From Pseudomonadota bacterium (lineage in GTDB: Bacteria > Pseudomonadota > Alphaproteobacteria > Rhizobiales > Rhizobiaceae): a stretch of DNA of 5,998 bases. The notes beneath the pieces are model-generated. The model was not told the DNA's origin and searched no databases. It worked only from the letters and a program-made list of their open reading frames with translations. Shown here one piece after another: positions 1 to 5,476 of this stretch. The stretch covers positions 1 through 5,998 of the forward strand of contig JAEYXI010000553.1 in assembly GCA_023428515.1 (NCBI GenBank). The letters are read 5' to 3'. The stretch's first letter is position 1. The number at the start of each line of letters is the position of its first letter. The position numbers and the translations under genes are program-made.

Positions 1-457
1 CCCCTTCCGCGTCGATGAAAGCCAGGAAATGCCCAGCCGCGCCGAAGCCGCCGATGACGCGGCCGGCATCTTCCTCTCTAGCACCAGCGATCTCCGCCGG
101 CTGCGCGAGCAGGATCGCCTCCTCGCCGTCGGGCAGCATCACGGCGCTTGCCAGGAATTCCAACGCCCGGCTCGACACGCCTCTGGCGACCCGCACCAGA
201 AGCGCACGGTCGCGGCCGATATCGGGAAAGCCGCTGGTCGCCGCGATCTGCCGCTTCGCTGCCGCGCCAAGCGGGGCTTCGGCGCCGAGCGCGGTCTCGA
301 CGTCGGCGTGGCCGAACAGCGCCGCGCCTGGGCCGTTCGCCCAGATGATCTCCGCGAGGTCATTCGACAGGATGACGAGCGCGTCGCCCGCGGCGAAGCG
401 CCCACGCACCTCGTCGAGCGCGGCGACGTCGAGGAAGGAATAAGAGGCTTGCGCCAT
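1..457 (-). CDS. cbrA: PAS-domain sensor histidine kinase, CbrA-like (N-terminal part, runs off the window)
   Basis: The frame read from the ATG at 457 stays open for all 152 codons to the window edge, so the kinase core is not visible. It begins MAQASYSFLDVAALDEVRGR. A PAS-like segment covers about residues 25-120 (VILSNDLAEIIWANGPGAALFG at 28-49, in short pieces the usual 'I-x-W-A-N' PAS core), and a second PAS seems to start near residue 142 (GHFLAFIDAEG). In S. meliloti I recall cbrA (SMc00776), a DivJ/PleC-type kinase that acts through DivK to promote CtrA activity and affects envelope and symbiosis, lying next to phasin gene phaP1 (SMc00777). The same divergent pairing is seen here. A weak AAGGA lies 14 nt upstream of the ATG. 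The PAS call is fairly safe; the histidine kinase and CbrA identity rest on synteny and N-terminal style. Another PdhS-family kinase is the main alternative. Confidence 0.68.
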   Translation of the reverse strand, partial: MAQASYSFLDVAALDEVRGRFAAGDALVILSNDLAEIIWANGPGAALFGHADVETALGAEAPLGAAAKRQIAATSGFPDIGRDRALLVRVARGVSSRALEFLASAVMLPDGEEAILLAQPAEIAGAREEDAGRVIGGFGAAGHFLAFIDAEG

Positions 458-474
458 GCGACCCGAAATCCTTG

Positions 475-490
475 GCAGACCTGCGTCTGC
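475..490. other. Small hairpin in the kinase 5' leader
   Basis: GCAGAC-CTGC-GTCTGC is a perfect 6-bp stem with a 4-base loop, 18-33 nt upstream of the kinase ATG and directly beside the CtrA box. It might act as a dyad for a DNA-binding protein or as a short leader hairpin. No family is recognised, and it could be chance. Confidence 0.3.
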
Positions 491-492
491 GA

Positions 493-507
493 TTAACCCT
501 TTATTAA
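493..507 (-). promoter_or_regulatory. Predicted CtrA box in the kinase promoter
   Basis: TTAACCCTTTATTAA is an exact match to the full CtrA consensus TTAA-N7-TTAA, with its near edge 36 nt upstream of the kinase start codon. A second TTAACCA half-site is present on the minus strand at 570-576. CtrA is the master cell-cycle response regulator of alphaproteobacteria and binds this spaced repeat close to promoters. Since CbrA is known to act upstream of CtrA through DivK, the box suggests feedback. The match is visible; binding is inferred. Confidence 0.6.
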
Positions 508-544
508 TAAAAGCCGGGCTGTCCCGCGTCCACCGAAGTGGTGT

Positions 545-565
545 CGGCAATGAGGCAAATTGCCG
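545..565. other. Inverted repeat in the divergent intergenic region
   Basis: CGGCAA at 545-550 and TTGCCG at 560-565 form a 6-bp inverted repeat around 9 bases. A nested 11-bp palindrome GGCAAATTGCC lies at 554-564, followed by a short GGTTTT run. It may be an operator or a weak hairpin between the two divergent promoters. I do not recognise a regulator for it. Confidence 0.3.
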
Positions 566-593
566 GTTTTGGTTAATCTCCCCAAGCACTTAT

Positions 594-626
594 GGTGCAA
601 TGCACCAAAAATGTTGCAATGCACAA
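594..626 (+). promoter_or_regulatory. Tandem PhaR operators upstream of the phasin gene
   Basis: The 10-mer TGCAATGCAC occurs at 596-605 and again at 615-624, 19 bp centre to centre, so both lie on the same face of the helix. The first copy sits in a perfect 13-bp palindrome, GGTGCAATGCACC (594-606). Extended to 12 bases (596-607 and 615-626), both copies fit TGCRNYGCASMA, the PhaR motif I recall from Bradyrhizobium, and the TGC/GCA type known from Paracoccus PhaR. PhaR (AniA) represses phasin genes until polyhydroxybutyrate titrates it away. The second copy overlaps the predicted -35, which fits repression. Confidence 0.7.
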
Positions 627-641
627 TAAAGTGCGCTATAC
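614..641 (+). promoter_or_regulatory. Predicted phasin promoter
   Basis: TTGCAA (614-619), a 16-bp spacer and CTATAC (636-641) resemble a housekeeping alphaproteobacterial promoter. Transcription would begin near 648, leaving a leader of about 74 nt before the phasin ATG. The -35 lies inside the second PhaR operator. Confidence 0.5.
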
Positions 642-721
642 GGGACGCCATACCTAAACAAGACGGCCCAACGCGACGGCCAGTGCCAGCTTGCGAGCCG
701 CTTCTACCAAAGGACAGGAAA

Positions 722-1186
722 ATGGCCAAGACGGCAGAAAAAAACGCTGAGTTCATCGAGAACATCGAATTCCCGAGCTTCGACGCCTCCAAGGCGACCG
801 ACCAGATCCGCGCCTTCGCCGAGAAGAGCGTCGAGCAGTCGAAGGAAGCCTATGCCAAGCTGAAGAGCGGCGCCGAGGAGACCCAGAAGGCTCTCGAGAC
901 GACCTTCGAAGCCGCCAAGACCGCTTCCGGCGACCTGTCGCTCAAGACCATTTCCGCGTTCCGTGCCAACGCCGAGTCGAGCTTCGCCCATCTCGAAGCG
1001 CTCATCGGTGCCAAGTCGCTCTCCGAGATCGTCGAACTGCAGACCTCCTTCCTGCGCAAGCGCGTCGAGATGAGCGTCGAGCAGGCCAAGGACTTCCAGG
1101 CCGCCGCCAGCAAGGCCGCCGAGAAGGTCTCCGCCCCGATGAAGGGCGTCTTCGAGAAGGCCGCCAAGGAACTCAAGGTCGCCTGA
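722..1186 (+). CDS. phaP: Phasin, polyhydroxybutyrate granule-associated protein
   Basis: A 154-residue protein, the usual size of rhizobial phasins of the Phasin_2 type. Phasins coat cytoplasmic polyhydroxybutyrate granules, limiting their coalescence and affecting granule number. The sequence is almost wholly helical and rich in Ala, Lys and Glu, with no Cys or Trp. Its recognisable parts are FPSFDASKATDQIRAFAEKS (17-36), QSKEAYAKLK (39-48), the central LKTISAFRANAESSFAHLEA (74-93) and the C-terminal run AAASKAAEKVSAPMKGVFEK (127-146). The ATG at 722 has AAGGA at 710-714, seven bases upstream; an in-frame start at 560 would swallow the operators and promoter and is unlikely. Two PhaR-type sites lie upstream and a predicted small RNA follows. 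S. meliloti PhaP1 is the probable orthologue. Confidence in family is high; which paralogue is inferred. Confidence 0.92.
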   Translation: MAKTAEKNAEFIENIEFPSFDASKATDQIRAFAEKSVEQSKEAYAKLKSGAEETQKALETTFEAAKTASGDLSLKTISAFRANAESSFAHLEALIGAKSLSEIVELQTSFLRKRVEMSVEQAKDFQAAASKAAEKVSAPMKGVFEKAAKELKVA

Positions 1187-1203
1187 CGCGTTCTGGCGAT
1201 AAG

Positions 1204-1319
1204 TCATACCGGAAGGCGGCACCTCCTCCCGCTTCCTTCCGGGCAACAGCCGGCATCCTCCTCCCGCCGGCTCGTGACAGGAAAAGGCCGGCACCTCCTC
1301 CCGCCGGCCTTTTCTTTTG
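1204..1319 (+). ncRNA. Three-hairpin small RNA with anti-Shine-Dalgarno loops (alpha-r14/cuckoo-like)
   Basis: Three successive hairpins each present CCTCCTCCC in the loop (1222-1230, 1257-1265, 1294-1302). Hairpin 1 pairs 1209-1220 with 1231-1242, with one C-T mismatch and one wobble, around ACCTCCTCCC. Hairpin 2 pairs 1248-1254 with 1266-1272. Hairpin 3 pairs 1282-1292 with 1303-1313, again around ACCTCCTCCC, and is followed by a T-rich tail. CCUCC-type loops mimic the 3' end of 16S rRNA and can pair with ribosome binding sites. From memory this is the hallmark of the alpha-r14 sRNAs of Sinorhizobium (NfeR1/Smr14C2), the cuckoo RNA family and the CcsR RNAs of Rhodobacter. The RNA starts about 20 nt after the phasin stop. 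I see no convincing promoter of its own (a GATAAG at 1198-1203 lacks a -35), so processing from the phasin mRNA 3' end is possible. The 5' end is approximate. Confidence 0.72.
1282..1318 (+). terminator. Strong intrinsic terminator, third hairpin of the small RNA
   Basis: An 11-bp perfect stem AAAAGGCCGGC/GCCGGCCTTTT with a 10-base loop is followed by TTTTCTTTT. It would end both the small RNA and the phasin transcript, 96 bases after the phasin stop. Confidence 0.9.
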
Positions 1320-1370
1320 TCCGTCTTTCCCCGCCAGCCAACGCAGTTTCGGCTTTGCCGGGGAATGGGG

Positions 1371-1399
1371 TTGAATTAAATTGCGATAGCCCGTATGGA
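1371..1399 (+). promoter_or_regulatory. Possible promoter of the tRNA-His gene
   Basis: TTGAAT (1371-1376), 17 bp and TATGGA (1394-1399) lie after the terminator and about 54 bp before the mature tRNA. This is the best sigma-70-like pair in the gap, but the -10 is weak and the distance long. The rest of 1320-1452 shows nothing else I can name. Confidence 0.3.
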
Positions 1400-1452
1400 C
1401 CCCTCGCCGAAGCGGCCTGGACAGGTCGCCGAGCGAGCCGTTCACGGCACGT

Positions 1453-1529
1453 GCCGTTGTAGCTCAGTTGGTTAGAGCGCCGGATTGTGGATCCGGAGGT
1501 CGGTGGTTCGAGCCCACCCAACGGTACCA
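1453..1529 (+). tRNA. tRNA-His (anticodon GTG)
   Basis: A full cloverleaf of 77 nt with an encoded CCA (1527-1529). Acceptor strands are 1453-1459 and 1519-1525, the D arm runs about 1462-1478, the anticodon stem is CCGGA/TCCGG with GTG at 1487-1489, and the T arm is GGTGG-TTCGAGC-CCACC (1502-1518). Position -1 is T (1452), not G; the first acceptor pair is G1-U72 and the discriminator is A73 (1526). This is the alphaproteobacterial form of tRNA-His, which lacks the otherwise near-universal G-1 and is read by a divergent histidyl-tRNA synthetase. It is convergent with the regulator gene ending at 1580, and I see no clear terminator in the 50 bp between. Confidence 0.96.
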
Positions 1530-1579
1530 CCCAAAACTGTCTGGTATCCCCTGTTCGCCGATTCAACGACGACTCGCAC

Positions 1580-2992
1580 CTACTGGAAATCGAAGGCGCT
1601 GAGGCCGGTGACCATCTCGTCCAGTCCCAGCGGGCGCGTCACAGGCGGCTCGGCGCGGGCGAGGCAGCCGGCGCGTTCGCAGAGCCGGCAGGCCGGGCCG
1701 ATCGGGGTCGGCGTTGCGGGCAGCGCCGCGCCGTAGACGATCTGGTCTCGAAAGGAAATATCGCAGCCGAGCAGCATCGCGGTGCGGCGCGGACGTTCGC
1801 CGAATGCGCCTTGCGGCCCGTCCAGCGTGCGGGCGATGGTCAGGAAGCCTGCGTCATCGGGCATCTCGACGGACTCGACCAGCAGCCTGCCCGGCTCGGC
1901 GAAGGCGGCATGGACGGCAAGCTTCGGACAGCCGCCGCCGAAAGCCGCGGCGGGAAAGCCCTGGGCTCCGGCGCGGCGCAGCCGGTTGCCGGCGCTGTCG
2001 ATCTCCATCAGGAAAAAGGGCACGCCGGCTGAGCCCGTCCGCTGCAGCGTGGTGAGGCGGGTCGCCGCTTGCTCGAAGGAGACACCGAAGCGGGCGGCGA
2101 GCACGCTTATGTCGTAGCGGGTACGGGCAGCCGCCTGATGAAAGGCTGCATAGGGCATCATCAGCGCATGGGCGGCGTAGCGGGCAAGCTCGAAGCGGGC
2201 GAACCTGCGCGCCTCGTCGGACGACAGTTTCAGCGCCTCGATCTCGGCCGCCACCGCGTCGCGCATGCGGATCAGACAGGCTTCCACGGCGACTTCGCGC
2301 AGTTGGTCGGCACGCGACAGTCGCTCGGAGAGGAAAAGCCTTTGCGAATGGCGATCATAGCGGCGGCGCCAATTGGGCATGGTGGCAGCCGGCAGCACCC
2401 TGACCGTGATGCCGTGCTCCTTGCGCAGCCATGCTTTCAGCACCGCGAAAAGATCGTCGCCGGGATCGATCTCGGCAGCGAAGGCCTCGGCGGTTCCCTC
2501 GAGCGCAGGAAAATGGGCGGGGCGATGCTCGAAAACCTCCCTGACTTCGTCCACCGGCAGGCGGGCGGCGGACAGCATCGTCGCCCTGCCCTCGCCGGCG
2601 AGCAGCGCGTTGAGGTCGGTGAGGCGCTCAGCCTGCTCGCGATAGGCGCGGAAGAGTTTTTGCATCGCGGCAGCCGCGTTTGGCGCGGTCTCGGCGAGGT
2701 CGATCAGTTCCTGGTCGCCGGGCAGTTCGCCCGACAGCAGCGGGTCCGAGAACACCTCCTTCAGCGCCGCCACCGAGCCGCGCGTCTCGGCCTGCAGCTC
2801 GTGCGGATCGATGCGGTAGACCGAGGCGAGCTTCAGGATGAGCTGGACCGTAATCGGCCGCTGGTTTCGCTCGATGAGGTTGAGGTAGGAGGGCGATATG
2901 CCCAGCCCCTCGGCCATCGCTGTCTGAGTGAGAGACCGTTCCATGCGCAGGCGGCGAATGCGCGGACCGGCGAAGATTTTTTGGTCAGCCAT
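1580..2992 (-). CDS. ramB: XRE-family ScfR/RamB-like regulator of short-chain acyl metabolism
   Basis: A 470-residue regulator. An N-terminal helix-turn-helix spans about residues 8-65 (LTQTAMAEGLGISPSYLNLI at 21-40). The middle, about 150-320, matches the place of the IrrE/ImmA-like (M78) domain, but the HExxH zinc motif is missing: the equivalent stretch reads FELARYAAHALMMPYAAF (267-284), so no peptidase is expected. The C-terminal part (about 320-470) resembles DUF2083, with the family's cysteine cluster C435-x2-C438-x4-C443 in PACRLCERAGC. Proteins of this layout are annotated short-chain fatty acyl regulators; RamB in Corynebacterium and a Paracoccus counterpart control glyoxylate-shunt genes. 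Divergence from aceA supports the same job. TTTACA repeats over its predicted promoter suggest autoregulation. The ATG at 2992 has CAGGGA a few bases upstream. Family confident; target and the symbol ramB inferred. Confidence 0.85.
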   Translation of the reverse strand: MADQKIFAGPRIRRLRMERSLTQTAMAEGLGISPSYLNLIERNQRPITVQLILKLASVYRIDPHELQAETRGSVAALKEVFSDPLLSGELPGDQELIDLAETAPNAAAAMQKLFRAYREQAERLTDLNALLAGEGRATMLSAARLPVDEVREVFEHRPAHFPALEGTAEAFAAEIDPGDDLFAVLKAWLRKEHGITVRVLPAATMPNWRRRYDRHSQRLFLSERLSRADQLREVAVEACLIRMRDAVAAEIEALKLSSDEARRFARFELARYAAHALMMPYAAFHQAAARTRYDISVLAARFGVSFEQAATRLTTLQRTGSAGVPFFLMEIDSAGNRLRRAGAQGFPAAAFGGGCPKLAVHAAFAEPGRLLVESVEMPDDAGFLTIARTLDGPQGAFGERPRRTAMLLGCDISFRDQIVYGAALPATPTPIGPACRLCERAGCLARAEPPVTRPLGLDEMVTGLSAFDFQ

Positions 2993-3006
2993 GCAGCGTC
3001 CCTGTC

Positions 3007-3032
3007 GATTTACAAATATTTACAGATTTACA
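3007..3032. promoter_or_regulatory. TTTACA repeat operator next to the regulator start
   Basis: TTTACA occurs three times, at 3009-3014, 3019-3024 and 3027-3032; the first and third are within GATTTACA, 18 bp apart. ATTTACAAA (3008-3016) recurs inverted as TTTGTAAAT at 3114-3122 on the aceA side. The inverted copy resembles the TTTGCAAA core of the corynebacterial RamB site as I recall it. The repeats cover the predicted -10 and start point of the regulator gene, as expected for autoregulation. Confidence 0.5.
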
Positions 3033-3047
3033 CAGCTTGCTTGTCAA
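3019..3047 (-). promoter_or_regulatory. Predicted promoter of the regulator gene
   Basis: On the minus strand, TTGACA (3047-3042), an exact 17-bp spacer and TGTAAA (3024-3019) make a good housekeeping promoter. Transcription would begin near 3012, about 20 nt before the ATG. The -10 itself is one of the TTTACA repeats. Confidence 0.55.
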
Positions 3048-3113
3048 GCGCTCGACTTATTTTCCTTTATTTTCCAGCATTTCGCAAGTCTTCGCTCGCT
3101 TTCTGGTACCTGT

Positions 3114-3122
3114 TTTGTAAAT
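3114..3122 (+). promoter_or_regulatory. Inverted operator copy on the aceA side
   Basis: TTTGTAAAT is the exact inverse of ATTTACAAA at 3008-3016 and lies 68 bp before the aceA ATG. It is a candidate site for the divergent regulator to control aceA, alone or with the TTTACA cluster about 100 bp away. I could not place a convincing -35/-10 pair for aceA. Confidence 0.45.
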
Positions 3123-3189
3123 GAAGTCATATCGGAAGCGGGACCATCGGCGCCGCTTATATGCCAAGCATGATCCGCAGGAGCCCTCT

Positions 3190-4479
<1,290 letters not shown>

Positions 4480-4480
4480 T

Positions 4481-4503
4481 CCTTCGACAAGCTCAGGATG
4501 AGG
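4481..4503. repeat. Short dispersed-repeat remnant after aceA
   Basis: This 23-bp stretch starts CCTTCGACAAGCTCAGGATG and is of a type I recall seeing often in intergenic DNA of rhizobia and other alphaproteobacteria, usually as arms of a longer palindrome. It contains the mini-dyad CTCA-GGA-TGAG (4492-4502). Only one copy is present, so the repeat nature rests on recollection. Confidence 0.45.
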
Positions 4504-4518
4504 GCAAAGGAGAAGACC

Positions 4519-4761
4519 ATGAACGTCAGACCCCAAGTCAAGCAGCGCGCCGAGGAGCAGGCGTCGGCGATGAGCACCGACCAGCAGACGGCGATTCGCG
4601 TGCTGGCCAACGACCTGCACCGGCTGAACCAGGCGGTGATGCAGGCGGTCGACGCCGGCGTCTCGGTCGAGCTCGTCCGTTCGGCCAGGCATCACGGCGG
4701 CAACGGCAACTGGGGCGACCTGCTGATCCCCGTCGTGGTGACGCAGCAGCCGACGCGATAA
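4519..4761 (+). CDS. Conserved small protein of unknown function downstream of aceA
   Basis: An 80-residue protein I cannot assign to a named family. The ATG at 4519 is chosen because AAAGGAGA (4506-4513) sits at ideal distance; an in-frame ATG at 4498 lies inside the repeat-like sequence and lacks a site. Residues 1-50 look helical and polar (VKQRAEEQASAMSTDQQTAI at 7-26, then LANDLHRLNQAVMQAVDAG at 29-47). The tail has a basic HH and a glycine-rich turn, RHHGGNGNWGDLLIPVVV (57-74). There is no signal peptide, membrane segment or cysteine. Placement 39 bp after aceA, on the same strand and before a terminator-like hairpin, suggests one operon and a role tied to two-carbon metabolism, but that is inference from position. 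Confidence 0.72.
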   Translation: MNVRPQVKQRAEEQASAMSTDQQTAIRVLANDLHRLNQAVMQAVDAGVSVELVRSARHHGGNGNWGDLLIPVVVTQQPTR

Positions 4762-4775
4762 TCCGAAGCGCCCAC

Positions 4776-4800
4776 GGCGGGGCACGGGTTGTGCCTCGCC
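4776..4800 (+). terminator. Probable transcription terminator hairpin after the aceA unit
   Basis: GGCGGGGCAC (4776-4785) pairs with GTGCCTCGCC (4791-4800) over ten positions with one G-T wobble, around a GGGTT loop, 14 bases past the stop of the small gene. No T-run follows, so it may act with Rho or as an mRNA-protecting hairpin. Confidence 0.5.
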
Positions 4801-4928
4801 TCGAGCCGCCCGTAGACTCTCCGTTAAGCCTGTGATTCCACGGCGGAACACAATGTCGCTATTGGCGTTGACCCCGGTGCCGAATTGTTGTTCGGCAGCC
4901 CTATCGTGCGGCATTTCAAATCCAGGGT

Positions 4929-5396
4929 GTGTTCCAGGCCATGACGGCATCGCGGGTCGAACCGGGCTTCGACCAGGACAGGAATTTCGCGGAACGGGAC
5001 GCCGCGCATGGACTGGCACCCGACATGTCGAGGGTGCTCGTTGCCGGCAACTCGCAGATCAACCGGATCGTGGTTTGCAAGATCGTCGAGCGGTCGGGGC
5101 TGAAGCCGGTCAGCGAGCCCCCCGTGGGCGCGGTGCGCGTGCTGCCGCTGTTGTTTCCGGGTCTCGTCATCCTCGACGGCGGCCCCGACAACACGGATTG
5201 CGACAGCGTGATCGCCGGCGTGGTGGCGTTGCGCCGCGCGGCGGGCAAGAACCTGCCGGCGGTGATCCTGCTCTCCAACCGCAGCGGCGAATCGGTGTCG
5301 CTGCGCGGCACCGTCGACGCGGTGGTGACGAAACCCTTCACCACCGACCACCTGCAGCCCGTGGTGGAGCAGTTGCTGCATAAAGCGCGAGGCTAG
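4929..5396 (+). CDS. Degenerate CheY-like receiver-domain protein
   Basis: A stand-alone receiver domain of about 155 residues with no output domain. Numbering from the GTG at 4929: strand 1 is RVLVAGNSQINRIVV (35-49), where G40-N41 replace the usual acidic Asp pair that binds Mg2+. The putative phospho-acceptor is D83 in LVILDGGPDN (79-88), the switch Ser/Thr is S116 in VILLSNR (112-118), and the conserved Lys is K135 in VVTKPF (132-137). With the acidic pocket lost, phosphorylation may be weak, or the domain may work as a phosphorylation-independent partner-binding module. The start is uncertain: GTG 4929, ATG 4941 or ATG 5025 are all in frame. The ribosome-binding context is poor at each, and the conserved fold begins near residue 34. 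It stands between the aceA unit and a glutamine-synthetase-like gene; its partner kinase is not visible here. Confidence 0.75.
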   Translation: MFQAMTASRVEPGFDQDRNFAERDAAHGLAPDMSRVLVAGNSQINRIVVCKIVERSGLKPVSEPPVGAVRVLPLLFPGLVILDGGPDNTDCDSVIAGVVALRRAAGKNLPAVILLSNRSGESVSLRGTVDAVVTKPFTTDHLQPVVEQLLHKARG

Positions 5397-5476
5397 GCGC
5401 GCCGGCCTGCCACCCCTTCCCTTTGCCGATGCCGCGCGGCTATAGTCCGAAATCCGCAACATCCAATCGGTGATCG

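Noticed and set aside
560..721. N-terminal extension of the phasin to an in-frame start at 560
   Set aside because: It would place the PhaR operators and promoter inside the coding region; ATG 722 has a good ribosome site and gives the normal family length.
1209..1313. The CCTCCTCCC repeats as a CRISPR or simple tandem repeat
   Set aside because: The repeats are 9-10 bp, only three copies, and each is enclosed by its own stem, which fits RNA hairpins rather than an array.
1453..1529. tRNA-His as an integration (att) site for an island
   Set aside because: There is no integrase gene and no direct repeat of the tRNA 3' end in the window; the flanks look like ordinary core genes.
2069..3124. 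Long plus-strand open frame (351 codons) opposite the regulator
   Set aside because: It is antisense to a gene with clear HTH and family motifs, has Arg/Gly/His-rich shadow composition, and runs through the operator region.
4832..5383. Plus-strand frame of 183 codons overlapping the receiver gene
   Set aside because: It competes with the frame carrying D83, S116 and K135 of a receiver fold and turns into Arg/Gly-rich low-complexity sequence.
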